64,000 nt of DNA from Cedecea neteri (GTDB lineage: Bacteria > Pseudomonadota > Gammaproteobacteria > Enterobacterales > Enterobacteriaceae), in assembly GCF_000758325.1 (NCBI RefSeq), contig NZ_CP009459.1:4464001-4528000 (forward strand). Direction: 5' to 3'. Made by a program: the position numbers and the translations under genes. The notes beneath the pieces are model-generated. The model was not told the DNA's origin. It saw only the letters and a list, made by a program, of their open reading frames with translations, and searched no databases. Position 1 is the first letter of the stretch. Each line of letters starts with the position of its first letter. Shown one piece after another: positions 7,612 through 17,320 of the stretch.

Positions 7612-8448
7612 TTACTTTTTATCGGCGGCAACCATCCAGTCCGGTTTCTGGAAGGCGTTGAAAATATTCTGCGGATCGTCGATCGCTTTTTCGTAGGCCG
7701 GGGACTTCACGGTCTCCACGATGTCTTTGGCGAACGGTTTATCCGCATCTTCGGCACGCACCGCAATGATGTTTTTGAGGTTCTCGTCCAGGTGTTCCTG
7801 TTTGAGCGCGGAAGAAAGTTTTAGCCCGGCCGCAATAGCAAAGTTACCGTTGACCAGCGCGGCACTGGCGCTGTCCAGCGTGCGCGGCAGCTGTGCGGCT
7901 TCCAGTGATTTAAACACCAGGCCTTTCGGGTTGGTGGCGATATCGCGCTCGGAGGCTTTGGTCGGGTCAATGTTCTCTTTGATGGTGATAAGCTCCATCG
8001 ACTGCAGGAAGCGCAGCCCACGGGCGAGGTTGGTCGGGTCGTTAGACAGGGTGACAATATCGCCCTTCTTCAGCTCGTCCAGGCTTTTGACCTTATGGGA
8101 ATAAATGCCCATCCCGGCGGTTGGCACGGTGATAAGTTTCGCCAGCTTGAGGTTTTTGTCGGCGGTGAATTTGTCGAAGTACAGCGAGTGCTGGAACAGG
8201 TTGGCGTCGATGCTGCCGTTGGCCAGCGCCATGTTGGGCTGCACGTAGTCGCTGAACTCGCGCACCACGACTTTATAGCCTTTCTCTTTTAACGACGGGG
8301 CGATGGCCTGTTTGACCATGTCGCCGTATGGCCCAGGCGCTACGCCGAAGACGATGGTGTGCGGGTCGCTGTTGGCCTGAGCAAACTGCAGGCCGCTGGC
8401 CAGAAGTAAAGCGCCGGTCGCCACGCGCCAGCCGAAATGATTTCCCAT
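7612..8448 (-). CDS. NLPA/MetQ family substrate-binding protein
   Basis: 278-residue periplasmic binding protein for the downstream MetN/MetI-like pair. The signal peptide (about 1-25, ending FAQA) has no lipobox Cys, so the mature protein should be soluble rather than a lipoprotein as E. coli MetQ is. Family landmarks are VFGVAPGPYGDMV, DANLFQHSLYFDKF, the GIYSHKVKSLDELKKGD region and ALVNGNFAIAAGL. It starts at 8448 behind GGGAGAA. It is first in a three-gene minus-strand operon. Ligand may be methionine, a derivative or another sulfur compound; sequence alone does not decide. Confidence 0.86.
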   Translation of the reverse strand: MGNHFGWRVATGALLLASGLQFAQANSDPHTIVFGVAPGPYGDMVKQAIAPSLKEKGYKVVVREFSDYVQPNMALANGSIDANLFQHSLYFDKFTADKNLKLAKLITVPTAGMGIYSHKVKSLDELKKGDIVTLSNDPTNLARGLRFLQSMELITIKENIDPTKASERDIATNPKGLVFKSLEAAQLPRTLDSASAALVNGNFAIAAGLKLSSALKQEHLDENLKNIIAVRAEDADKPFAKDIVETVKSPAYEKAIDDPQNIFNAFQKPDWMVAADKK

Positions 8449-8677
8449 GGGTATTCTCCCTTACAGAATGATGTGTGGTGTCCTGAGGCGAGCCTCTTTC
8501 ACGGGCCGCTTACTAAGTTGTTGATCCAACTGGACAGAATAAGATGGCACATTCCGTTAACAGGGTTAATTGAAAATATTTCATCTTGCACGCGGGAGAA
8601 GGCGCGGCGGGCGTGAACAGGGCTTTTGCGAATAACAACCAAGCAAAGCGGAAAACCCGCTTTGCATTGAGATGAGC

Positions 8678-10156
8678 TTAATCAGCGCAGGATGCCGCGC
8701 GTTTGCGCTTAACGTTTGTTTTGACATTGAACAGCAAATAACTCGCCAGCGACAAACAGCCCACACGTATAGCGCCGTAGGCCAGCACGCCGGAAAAACC
8801 GTTATTCAGCGCCTGAATAATCATGTCGCTGCTGAGAGCGGCTCTCGTCCCGCCGGCTATTTGTTCTGCCAGGGCATACCTTTCGCTCACGCTGTCGATA
8901 TGACTCTGTAAGCTTTCGGCTATCCCCGCCACCAGCAGGCTCCCCATTAACGCAATATTGATGGCAAGCGTAATTAAGCGCGAACTGATATCAATCCCGG
9001 AAGCCATGCCCACGCGGTTAGCGCCCACGGAACCCGTTGTAGTGTTGGTAACCGGAGTATTGATTAACCCCAGCGCCATGCCCGAGAGTATTGCGCCGGG
9101 CAGCAAACTGACTTGATAGATAACACCCAGCCTCATCAGCACAAATCCCAGGCCGATAGCAAGCAGCCCCAGCGGGATGATGCGTGCGGCCCCATAGCGC
9201 AGCACGAGCTTTTCACCGACCGGCGGCATTAATAGCGTGGGCAAGGTGTAGGCCAGCAGCGCCATGCCGGTCTCCATAATGCTGTAGCCCTTCCCGATCT
9301 GGTAATAAACCGGCAGATAAATCATCAGCGGCCAGAAGCTGAAATTCATCCCCACAGATCCCATCAGCGCGCCGGAGAAAGGCCTGATTCGAAAGACGGA
9401 GAAATCAAACATTGGATGCGGGTGGCGGAGCTCAATAAGGACGAACAGCGCCAGGCTGATAAACGTCCCCAGCAAGATGAACTGGGCTTCATGGCTGGTC
9501 CAGCCGATGTTCCCGCCCTGGGTGATGAGCCAGGTCGCCCCCACCACTCCCAAGCTCAACGTCATCAGGCCAGCGACATCCAGCGGCTTTATGGTGTTTG
9601 CACGCGACTCGATAACATTTTTCAGCGTCAGGGCCAGGGTGAGCAGCGCAATAACGCCGTGGATCAGAAATACCCATTGCCAGCTAAACCACGCCTCCAG
9701 CACACCGCCGATGACGGGGCCAAATCCCAGTCCAAAACCAAAGGTGATCCCCCAGGCGGAAAACGCCCGGCTGCGCGCTTTTCCTGCCGGAAACTGAACC
9801 GACAGGATAGCAATCAGGCTGGTTAACATCGCCCCGCCACTCAGTCCCTGCAAAAAGCGCCCCACAATAAGCCATTCGGGCGTCCGGGACAGGCCACAGA
9901 GGATCGACGTCAGGCCAAACCCAACAATGCTGATAATAAAAATACGCTTGCGGCCATATTTATCCGCCAGCGTCCCCGTGGCCATCAGCACCGCCGTGCA
10001 GGAGAGCGTGTAAGCATTCATGATCCACTGCAGTTCGCGGAAATTCGCCTGCATCTGCTTTTCCAGCACCGGCAGGATAACCGGGACGCTGGATATTTCC
10101 AGGCCCGACATCAACGCGGCTAAACAAACCGCCATCAGCGCTAAGAGATTTTTCAT
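8678..10156 (-). CDS. DHA2-family MFS drug exporter (14 TM)
   Basis: 492-residue inner-membrane proton antiporter of the EmrB/QacA type. It shows MKNLLALMAVCLAALMSGLE in TM1 with the DHA2-typical W-I-x-N-A-Y-T-L (LQWIMNAYTLS). The loop GTLADKYGRKRIF follows TM2, and SAWGITFGFGLGFGPVIGG is the TM5 antiporter motif C region. I start it at 10156 because AGGAAA lies just upstream; the longer frame to 10243 reaches into the divergent promoter. It is divergent from an FtrA-like regulator, which probably controls it. Confidence 0.85.
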   Translation of the reverse strand: MKNLLALMAVCLAALMSGLEISSVPVILPVLEKQMQANFRELQWIMNAYTLSCTAVLMATGTLADKYGRKRIFIISIVGFGLTSILCGLSRTPEWLIVGRFLQGLSGGAMLTSLIAILSVQFPAGKARSRAFSAWGITFGFGLGFGPVIGGVLEAWFSWQWVFLIHGVIALLTLALTLKNVIESRANTIKPLDVAGLMTLSLGVVGATWLITQGGNIGWTSHEAQFILLGTFISLALFVLIELRHPHPMFDFSVFRIRPFSGALMGSVGMNFSFWPLMIYLPVYYQIGKGYSIMETGMALLAYTLPTLLMPPVGEKLVLRYGAARIIPLGLLAIGLGFVLMRLGVIYQVSLLPGAILSGMALGLINTPVTNTTTGSVGANRVGMASGIDISSRLITLAINIALMGSLLVAGIAESLQSHIDSVSERYALAEQIAGGTRAALSSDMIIQALNNGFSGVLAYGAIRVGCLSLASYLLFNVKTNVKRKRAASCAD

Positions 10157-10273
10157 ACTGATTTCCTGCAAAACGTTAAGAAGGTGCCAGCATGAAAGAT
10201 TCGGGGTGGAGTAGAAATCGACGCTCAGGTCAGATATCGTCAAGATCGTGCCATTTTTAGAAACAGGACGACT

Positions 10274-11287
10274 ATGTCAGGCATCTCTCCAGATCAAGAT
10301 CGCGCTTTTAGACCGAAAAATCGACGGCTGGTTGTGCTGGCCTATCAGTGTCTCTGCACTTTTGAGTTCGGGATTGCCGTCGAAGCTTTTGGCCGCGTGG
10401 ATGAAGTGCTCGGCCAGCCTCTCTATGACTTGCGCGTCGCGTCGTTAGAAAAGGGTGTTTTTGACGCTCAGGGCGGCGTGCGTTTAGTGGTGGATGGCGG
10501 ACTGGAGCTGCTGGAAGACGCGGGGACAATTGTCATCCCCGGCTGGCGAAATGTTTTTGAACCGGCCCCGGAGCCGCTGATTGCCGCCTTGCAACGCGCC
10601 CATCAAAACGGTTCCCGCATAGTGTCGATTTGCGCCGGCAGCTTTATTCTCTGCGAAACAGGATTACTGGACGGCAAGCGAGCCACCGCCCACTGGAACA
10701 GCACCGAGATCCTCGCGAGCAGGTTCCCTGCGGTGCAGGTGGAACACAGCATGATCTACGTCGATGAGGGCAACCTGATCACCTCCGCAGGTGGCGCCGC
10801 CGGGGTTGACCTCTGCCTGCATCTTATTCGTCGTGATTACGGGATTGAAATCGCGAACCGGACTGCACAGCGCATGATTACGCCCCCGTTACGGGAAGGC
10901 AGCCAGGCACAAAGGGTCCAACAGCCCGTTCCTAAACGCAGCACCAAAAGTCTGGCGCCGTTGCTGGACGACCTGCGCCACCATCTCAATGCGCCCCTGG
11001 TGATTGAACAGTTAGCCAGGCAAGCGGGCATGAGCCGCCGGACCTTCATCCGCAGGTTCAAAGATGCCACCGGCACCACGCCGGGCGAGTGGATGCTCAG
11101 CCTCCGGCTGGAAAAGGCTTGTGCGCTGCTGGAAAGCGAGAAACTCAGCATTGACCAGGTGGCAGAGCAGTCTGGATTCGGCTCAGCGGAAACACTCCGG
11201 CATCATTTCAGGCTGCGCTTTAAAACCACGCCCACACAGTGGCGCAAAGCCTTCAAGGCCCGAACATGCTTACCTGTTTCTGGATAG
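10274..11287 (+). CDS. GlxA/FtrA-type AraC-family transcriptional regulator
   Basis: 337 residues. An N-terminal DJ-1/PfpI-like domain (about 18-190) has the cysteine elbow VSICAGSFILCETG. The C-terminal AraC domain with two helix-turn-helix units (about 230-325) shows QLARQAGMSRRTFIRRF and IDQVAEQSGFGSAETLRHHF. The overall match is to E. coli-type FtrA (FEFGIAVEAFG near the start). Such DJ-1 domains normally sense rather than catalyse. It is divergent from the DHA2 exporter with about 117 bases between the start codons, so local activation of that exporter is the simplest reading. Confidence 0.85.
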   Translation: MSGISPDQDRAFRPKNRRLVVLAYQCLCTFEFGIAVEAFGRVDEVLGQPLYDLRVASLEKGVFDAQGGVRLVVDGGLELLEDAGTIVIPGWRNVFEPAPEPLIAALQRAHQNGSRIVSICAGSFILCETGLLDGKRATAHWNSTEILASRFPAVQVEHSMIYVDEGNLITSAGGAAGVDLCLHLIRRDYGIEIANRTAQRMITPPLREGSQAQRVQQPVPKRSTKSLAPLLDDLRHHLNAPLVIEQLARQAGMSRRTFIRRFKDATGTTPGEWMLSLRLEKACALLESEKLSIDQVAEQSGFGSAETLRHHFRLRFKTTPTQWRKAFKARTCLPVSG

Positions 11288-11317
11288 GTAAAAAATAAGG
11301 CAGGAAACGCGGAATGA

Positions 11318-11343
11318 GGCGGGCAGCAAGGCTGCCACCCGCC
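11318..11343. terminator. Hairpin between convergent regulator and porin genes
   Basis: GGCGGG plus CAGC pairs with GCTG plus CCCGCC around a 3-base loop, with a small bulge. It lies between two converging genes. T-richness on either side is modest, so termination strength is uncertain. Confidence 0.5.
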
Positions 11344-11353
11344 AGAGGCACGA

Positions 11354-12505
11354 TTAGAAATCGTAGCGCAGACGAACCAGGTTCATGTCGCCCAGGTTGT
11401 CGGTGCTGGAGGTGAAGACGTGCTCGTAGTCCACCTGGAAGCCGTAATCCAGCTTGAAGCTCACGCCCACACCGTTGTCGATGCGCTGGTAGCTGCGGCC
11501 GGTCACGTACTGCAGACGGTCACCCATGAAGTATGGCTGCACGGATTTCACCGCGTACTGGCCAACCGGGATGGTGTAACCCGCGAAGTACTCGATGCCC
11601 CACGCGTCGCCGGAGAAATAGTTGTTCACGTCTTTCAGCTTGGTGGTCAGGAAGTTCTGGTACCAGCCGCCGCCGAAGCTGAACGTCCAGTTGTCCGGTT
11701 TCCAGCTCAGCGCCGTCCCGTAGATGTTCTGGTTGTAAGACTTGCTGTCGCCGTCGTTCGGGTTACGCATATCGGCACGGGTGTAGTTCCATGCGGTACC
11801 CCAGGTCAGGTCTTTGGTGATGTGGTAATCCACACCCAGAGAGCCGCCGCCTTTACGCTTGTAGCGCATGCCGTTGGTGGCACGAATATCGTGATCTTCA
11901 AACAGGTAAGAAGCGTACACGTCCGCATCGCCGAAGGTGTTTTTGTACTTCAGCATATTGCGGGAACGGTAAGAACCGTCGTAGTCGCCGTTCATGCCGT
12001 TACCCGGAGCCTGACCGATCATGTCGTAGTCCCAGATATCGGTTTTCGCGCCAACCACATCATAGTAGATGCTGTTTTGCTGGCCGTAGGTCAGCTGACC
12101 CCAGGTTTTGCTTTTCAGACCGGTGTACAGCATACGGCGAGTGGTATTGTTCGCGCCTTCTGCATAGTGGTTGTCCCACTCAAATACCGCCGGAATATTC
12201 ACGCCCAGCTCGTAATAGCTGATCCAGCTAATATCATCGAACAGATAATAATCAGCTGCGAAACGGAAACGGGTGCCGCCGTCAAAGCCATTACGTTTGT
12301 AAGAGCCTTTATCGCCGTCGCCGGACATCATATTAAACTGTGGACGAATACTGCCGCCCACGGTGAAATTGAGGCGGCTGAGCGGGTTACCGGCCTGCGG
12401 ATCTTGCTTCAGGACGGTGATTTCTGCGTTAGCAGCGAAAGATGCCATACCTGCAAGCAGGCCAGCCCCAATCAGTAATGGTAAAGCGCGCAAATTTGCT
12501 TTCAT
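11354..12505 (-). CDS. Outer-membrane porin
   Basis: 383 residues. A clean signal peptide (about 1-27, ending FAANA) is followed by an alternating beta-strand pattern and a C-terminal Phe (NLVRLRYDF), as required for BAM recognition. Strand motifs such as GGTRFRFAADYYLFDD and KTWGQLTYGQQNSIYYD place it in the Gram-negative porin superfamily as a 16-strand-type protein. It is not OmpC or OmpF by sequence; the permeant solute is unknown. It has its own 220-base AT-rich promoter region (12506-12725) downstream of ybbP and appears monocistronic. Confidence 0.8.
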   Translation of the reverse strand: MKANLRALPLLIGAGLLAGMASFAANAEITVLKQDPQAGNPLSRLNFTVGGSIRPQFNMMSGDGDKGSYKRNGFDGGTRFRFAADYYLFDDISWISYYELGVNIPAVFEWDNHYAEGANNTTRRMLYTGLKSKTWGQLTYGQQNSIYYDVVGAKTDIWDYDMIGQAPGNGMNGDYDGSYRSRNMLKYKNTFGDADVYASYLFEDHDIRATNGMRYKRKGGGSLGVDYHITKDLTWGTAWNYTRADMRNPNDGDSKSYNQNIYGTALSWKPDNWTFSFGGGWYQNFLTTKLKDVNNYFSGDAWGIEYFAGYTIPVGQYAVKSVQPYFMGDRLQYVTGRSYQRIDNGVGVSFKLDYGFQVDYEHVFTSSTDNLGDMNLVRLRYDF

Positions 12506-12725
12506 GTGGATCCTTAGTAACCGTATTTATTATAAGCGGGGGCATATTAACGCTTATTAAGTCCGATTTCTGAGGGATTTTTATTAATTCGTGCGGTTAT
12601 CTATCAGTCTTTTCTTAATAGATATTAAAAAAACATCAATAAATGCAGAAAATATGTTCTAACGCAATAAATAGCGAAATATAACAAAGTTTATAGCGGT
12701 AGCCGGGCATCCCTGCCCGACCTCC

Positions 12726-15140
12726 TCAGACGACAAACTGGCGGAACAGCGCCTTCCCTTTCAGTAAACGAACGCCCAGCCAGCCGCCGCAAAGCGACAG
12801 CAATACCGCCCCGGTCACCGGCAGCACGATCCACAGGCGCAAATCCGGCTCCCACGGGAAGTCGAACACGCGCGTTTGCAGTACGCCCAGCGCCGTTTCC
12901 GCGCCGATGGCCGCCACCAGGCCAGACACCAGCCCCAGCACGGCAAACTCGCACCACAGCGTGGTTCTGAGCAGCTTTTTACCCGCGCCCAGCGTGCGGT
13001 AAACCACCAGTTCCTGATGGCGCTGGCGCATACCGACCTGCACCTGAGCCAGCAACAGCAGCAGGCCACAGGCAGTCACCAGCACCACCATCACCTCAAG
13101 CGCGCGGCTGACCTGCTCCAGCACCTGGCCGATTTGTTTCAGGATGGCCCCGATATCCAGCAGGCTGACGGTCGGGAACTCGCGGTTAAGCTGGGTCAGC
13201 AGGCCGTTATTCCCCTCCCAGCGGAAGCTGGTGAGCCAGCTCTGCGGCTGCCCGTCCAGCGCGCCCGGCGGGAAGATAAAGTAGAAGTTTGGCCGCAGAC
13301 TTTCCCAGTCCACTTTGCGCAGGCTGGTCACCTTCGCAGTGAAGTCCTGGGTATCCCCCATAAAGGTCACGCTGTCGCCGGGTTTAATGTTCAGGCGTTT
13401 CGCCACGCCGTCGTCCATCGACACTTCCCCGGCCCTCGGCGGCCAGCTTCCCGCCAGGATAGGGTTATGATCCGGCTTCTGGCTCTGCCAGGTCAGATTC
13501 AGCTCGCGGTTCAGCGCCTCATCCGGGTTGCCCTCGGTGGACTGGCCGTTAATCGCCGTCATGCGCGCCCGCACAATGGGATAGAACGACTCCGGGATCA
13601 CCTGATGGTCGGCAAGGAAGGTTTTCACCGGCTGAACCTGCTCCGGCGCAATGTTCACCAGGAAGTAGTTCGGGCTTTCCGGCGGCAGCTGTTGCTGCCA
13701 TCTGTCCAGCAAATCGCCCCGCAGCACTAACAGCAAGGCCAGCAGCATAAACGACAGCGAGAACGCCGCCAGCTGGCTGAGCGTCGCCCACGGCTGGCGC
13801 AGCAGGCGGTTGACCGCCAGGCGCAGGGCCAGGTTTTTCAGCGTCAGTTTTTTCAGCAGCTTCAGGACGCCCCAGCCAACGAGGCCGCACAGCGCCGCGA
13901 GCACCAGCGTGCCCGCCAGCACCGCCCACAGCAGCGAACTGCCGCCCATTAGCAACGCCAGCAGCAACACCACCACCACGCTGATGACCGGCAGATAAAT
14001 TTTCAGCGGCCAGACGTTAGCCACGGCGTCACGGCGCAGGACGCGCAATGGCTGAGTGGCCAGCAGTAATCGATAAGGACGCAGCCCCACCAGCACGGAG
14101 ATTGTGACCATCGCGCCGATAGCCCACACCCACGGCCACAGGCTCGCTGGCGGCAGCGCGGCAGGCAGAACCGGCTTCAATAGTTGCATCAGCGCGGCTT
14201 CGAACAGCAAGCCGACGGCGCCTCCGGCAATGGCCGAGAGCACCAGCACCATCAGCCACTGGCCGATAATCAGCTTCCGCAGCGCCGCCCTGCCCGCCCC
14301 CAACGTTTTCAGGATCGCCACCAGGTCATAGCGGCTGCGGCAGTAATGGCTCATTGCCACGGCAATCGCGGCCACGGCCAGCAGCAATGTCAGCAGGGCG
14401 GAAAGCAGCAGGAACTGCTGAGAACGCTCCAGGGATTTGCCCAGCGCACCTTCGTCCTGTTCCATGCCGATCCAGCGCTGCTCCGGCTTCAGCTTCGGCA
14501 ACAGGTAGTTTTCATACTGCAGCAGTTGCTGGGGGTTGCCGCCAAACTTGTAGCGCCAGCTAATGCGGCTGCCGGGCTGCACCGCCCCGGTTTTCTCGAC
14601 GTCGGCCAGGTTCATCATCAGGCGCGGCGCAATCTGGAACGGGTTAAACCCGGCGTCCGGCTCCTGAATCACCTGCCCGACAATACGCAGCGTGGCATCG
14701 CCCACGTCAATGTTGTCGCCCACTTTCAGGTTGAGTAAAGCCAGCAGGCGCGGCGCAAGCAGCGCGGTGCCCGGCTCAGGCTTCAGGCCCGGCGGGTTGG
14801 TTTCCAGCTCGCCGTACATCGGGTAAACGCCGTCGACCGCTTTCACATCGGCCAGCTGCGGCGTGTCCCCGGCAAAGGTCATGGTGGCGAAGCTCAGCTG
14901 CTTGCCGACCTTTAAGCCATCACTTTGCGCCTGAGTCAGCCATTCGTCCGGAACGGCGCGGGCGCTGCGCAACGTCCGGTCGCCAGCCATATACTCGCGG
15001 CTTTGCTGGCTTAGCCCTTTTTCCATTCTGTCGCTGATGCTGCCAAGCGCCAGTACGCAGGCCACCGCCAGGCTAAGCGCCAGCCAGACAATCAGCAGCG
15101 AGGGAGAGCGCCACTCGCGCCAGAACCAGCGGGCTATCAT
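12726..15140 (-). CDS. ybbP: YbbP, FtsX/LolE-type ABC transporter permease
   Basis: 804-residue inner-membrane permease, very close to E. coli YbbP. It has an N-terminal TM (SLLIVWLALSLAVACVLALG), a large periplasmic domain, a first FtsX core (about 255-400), a second periplasmic region and a final FtsX core ending KALFRQFVV. It forms the membrane part of a putative export or lipid-handling transporter with YbbA. I start it at MIARWFW (15140) as in E. coli, which gives a 4-base ATGA overlap with the ybbA stop. The neighbouring tesA hints at a role with hydrophobic or acyl compounds, which is inference. Confidence 0.93.
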   Translation of the reverse strand: MIARWFWREWRSPSLLIVWLALSLAVACVLALGSISDRMEKGLSQQSREYMAGDRTLRSARAVPDEWLTQAQSDGLKVGKQLSFATMTFAGDTPQLADVKAVDGVYPMYGELETNPPGLKPEPGTALLAPRLLALLNLKVGDNIDVGDATLRIVGQVIQEPDAGFNPFQIAPRLMMNLADVEKTGAVQPGSRISWRYKFGGNPQQLLQYENYLLPKLKPEQRWIGMEQDEGALGKSLERSQQFLLLSALLTLLLAVAAIAVAMSHYCRSRYDLVAILKTLGAGRAALRKLIIGQWLMVLVLSAIAGGAVGLLFEAALMQLLKPVLPAALPPASLWPWVWAIGAMVTISVLVGLRPYRLLLATQPLRVLRRDAVANVWPLKIYLPVISVVVVLLLALLMGGSSLLWAVLAGTLVLAALCGLVGWGVLKLLKKLTLKNLALRLAVNRLLRQPWATLSQLAAFSLSFMLLALLLVLRGDLLDRWQQQLPPESPNYFLVNIAPEQVQPVKTFLADHQVIPESFYPIVRARMTAINGQSTEGNPDEALNRELNLTWQSQKPDHNPILAGSWPPRAGEVSMDDGVAKRLNIKPGDSVTFMGDTQDFTAKVTSLRKVDWESLRPNFYFIFPPGALDGQPQSWLTSFRWEGNNGLLTQLNREFPTVSLLDIGAILKQIGQVLEQVSRALEVMVVLVTACGLLLLLAQVQVGMRQRHQELVVYRTLGAGKKLLRTTLWCEFAVLGLVSGLVAAIGAETALGVLQTRVFDFPWEPDLRLWIVLPVTGAVLLSLCGGWLGVRLLKGKALFRQFVV

Positions 15141-15823
15141 GCTTCCTCCCACAGTTTGCCTTCGCGCAGCCGCAGGCGCCGGTCGCAGCGTGCCGCCAGC
15201 TGTTCGTCGTGAGTCACGAGGATCAGCGTGGTGGCGAAATCACGGTTGAGGGAAAACAGCAGGTCAGCAATGCGGTCGCCAGTTTGCCTGTCGAGGTTAC
15301 CGGTGGGTTCATCGGCAAAAAGCACACCCGGTTTGCCGTTGAACGCGCGAGCCAGGGCCACGCGCTGCTGCTCGCCCCCGGAGAGTTGTGCAGGCAGGTG
15401 ATCGAGGCGTTTGCCTAAGCCCAGTTGTTCCAGCAGCGCTTTGGCCTGTGCGCGGCTGGCCGAGCTGTTTTCGCCGCGCAGCAGCGAGGGAAGCTCCACG
15501 TTTTCCAGAGCATTAAGGGTAGGCACCAGCATAAAGGACTGAAACACAAAGCCGACGTTCTTGGCGCGCAGCTCTGCCCTCGCCTCTTCATCCATGCTGT
15601 GCAGCGGCTGCTCACAAAGATGGACTTCGCCGTCCGTGCCGTCATCAAGCCCGGCCAGAATCGCCAGAAGCGTGGACTTGCCCGACCCTGACTCGCCAAT
15701 CAGGGCGATGGTTTCGGCCGGTTTGACAACCAGCTCAACTCCGGTAAGGATGGAAAGCTCGTGTTCACCCTGACCCACGGACTTACTAAGATGATGAACT
15801 TCAACAATGTTTTCCGCTGGCAT
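15137..15823 (-). CDS. ybbA: YbbA, ABC transporter ATPase
   Basis: 228 residues of the MacB/LolD class. Walker A is GESGSGKST, the signature LSGGEQQR, Walker B VLFADEPTGNLD, and the switch His is in LVTHDEQ. It is nearly identical in layout to E. coli YbbA and partners YbbP. Its first 33 bases overlap the start of the divergent tesA, an arrangement I recall also from E. coli, so each promoter must lie inside the other gene. Confidence 0.94.
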   Translation of the reverse strand: MPAENIVEVHHLSKSVGQGEHELSILTGVELVVKPAETIALIGESGSGKSTLLAILAGLDDGTDGEVHLCEQPLHSMDEEARAELRAKNVGFVFQSFMLVPTLNALENVELPSLLRGENSSASRAQAKALLEQLGLGKRLDHLPAQLSGGEQQRVALARAFNGKPGVLFADEPTGNLDRQTGDRIADLLFSLNRDFATTLILVTHDEQLAARCDRRLRLREGKLWEEA

Positions 15824-16414
15824 TTGCCCTTCCTGTTTCTGGCTTTGATGACTTTCCGCGCCGCTGCGGCGGACACGTTATTGATTCTAGGCGATAGCCT
15901 GAGCGCCGGTTACCGTATGGCGGCCACCAGCGCCTGGCCCGCCCTGCTGGATGCCAAATGGCAGCCGCAGGGTACAAAAGTTGTGAATGCGAGCATCAGC
16001 GGTGATACCGCGGCGCAGGGCCTGGCTCGCCTGCCGGCGCTGTTAAAACAGCACCAGCCCCGCTGGGTTTTAGTGGAGCTTGGTGGCAACGACGGCCTGC
16101 GCGGGTTCCAGCCTCAAGAGGTCGAAAAAACCCTTAACCAGGTTATCACCGACGTGAAGGCCGCCGGAGCACAACCGTTGTTGATGCAAATTCGCCTGCC
16201 CGCCAACTACGGACGCCGCTATAATGAGGCGTTTAGCGCTATTTATCCGCAGCTTGCCAAAGCGTTTGATATCCCCTTGCTCCCGTTTTTTATGGAGGAG
16301 GTGTATCTGAAACCGCAATGGATGCAGGATGACGGCATTCACCCTAATCGGGATGCTCAGCCGTTTATCGCCGACTGGATGGCGACGCGGCTGACTCCGT
16401 TACTCTCTAAATAA
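15791..16414 (+). CDS. tesA: TesA, multifunctional acyl-CoA thioesterase I / protease I / lysophospholipase L1
   Basis: 207 residues, periplasmic SGNH hydrolase. The signal peptide ends RAAA before ADTLLILGDSLSAGYR. Block I GDSLSAG carries the nucleophilic Ser, block III is GGND, and block V DGIHPNRDAQ carries the Asp and His. I chose the start at MMNFNNVF (15791) as in E. coli, although the frame is open 30 bases further up. It is divergent from and overlapping with ybbA, and followed by the damaged ybbO. Confidence 0.95.
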   Translation: MMNFNNVFRWHLPFLFLALMTFRAAAADTLLILGDSLSAGYRMAATSAWPALLDAKWQPQGTKVVNASISGDTAAQGLARLPALLKQHQPRWVLVELGGNDGLRGFQPQEVEKTLNQVITDVKAAGAQPLLMQIRLPANYGRRYNEAFSAIYPQLAKAFDIPLLPFFMEEVYLKPQWMQDDGIHPNRDAQPFIADWMATRLTPLLSK

Positions 16415-16491
16415 CCGGCGCTGCCGCGTCAGGCATGACGAGATAGTTAAACACGACTGATCAATAATCGGGGCGCCCTTCGGGTAAAGTT

Positions 16492-17261
16492 ATGCAAAAT
16501 CCGTTTTAATTACAGGTTGCTCCAGCGGGATTGGCTTAGCCAGCGCGCAGGAGTTACAGAAGCTTGGCTATAACATTCTCGCCGCCTGCCGCAAACCGGC
16601 CGATGTAGAGCGCATGAATCAGCTTGGGTTTACCGGCATTCAGCTCGATCTTGACGATGCGGAAAGCGTCCAACGCGCCGCCGCCGAAGTGATTGCCATC
16701 ACCGGCAACCGCCTGTACGGGCTGTTTAATAACGGCGGCTACGGCGTGTACGGCCCGCTGAACGCCATCTCCCGCGAACAGCTTGAACAGCAATTCGCCA
16801 CCAACTTCTTCGGTACGCACCAGCTCACCATGCTGCTGCTGCCGGCCATGCAGCCTCATCAGGAAGGCCGCATCGTGATGACCAGCTCGGTGATGGGGCT
16901 GATTTCCACGCCGGGGCGCGGGGCCTACGCCGCCAGTAAATACGCGCTGGAAGCCTGGTCTGACGCGCTGCGTATGGAGCTTCGCCACAGCGGGATTAAA
17001 GTCAGCCTGATTGAGCCGGGGCCAATCCGCACCCGTTTTACCGATAACGTCAATCAAACCCAAAGCGACAAGCCGGTAGAGAACCCTGGGATTGCCGCAC
17101 GGTTTACCCTCGGGCCGGAGGCGGTGGTAGCGAAAGTACGTCATGCTTTTGAAAGCCCAAGGCCGAAGCTGCGTTACCCGGTGACCGTGGTGACTCACGT
17201 GATTACCGTGCTGCGCCGCCTGCTGCCAGCGTGCGTAATGGACAAAATTTTACGGAGCTGA
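16492..17261 (+). pseudogene. ybbO: ybbO, short-chain dehydrogenase, frameshifted at codon 3
   Basis: The protein is E. coli YbbO: NAD(P)-binding TGCSSGIG, an N-N-G-G motif, the catalytic YAASK, and LRHSGIKVSLIEPGPI. The expected ATG (16492) is followed by CAAAAT, where the E. coli-like frame needs one more A. As written, the ATG reads only MQNPF and stops. The true frame is open from 16488 to 17261 but has no ATG, GTG or TTG before 16614, and starting there would remove the nucleotide-binding motif. Either one A was lost from an A5 run or the assembly dropped it. The remaining 250 codons are intact, which favours a recent lesion or an error. Confidence 0.85.
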
Positions 17262-17320
17262 GTTGAAGTCCCGGCCTCAGCCCCCATGTAAAAAAACAAA
17301 TGCTTAACAGAGAATCGCCC

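Noticed and set aside
8499-8552. A 17-residue ORF (MCHLILSSW...) upstream of the first metQ-like gene, minus strand, as a second Cys leader peptide
   Set aside because: It has a single Cys codon, a weak ribosome binding site, and no overlap or structure linking it to the downstream gene; chance is likely.
12702-12717. Terminator after ybbP (CGGGCA/TGCCCG)
   Set aside because: The stem is short and no T-run follows on the minus strand.
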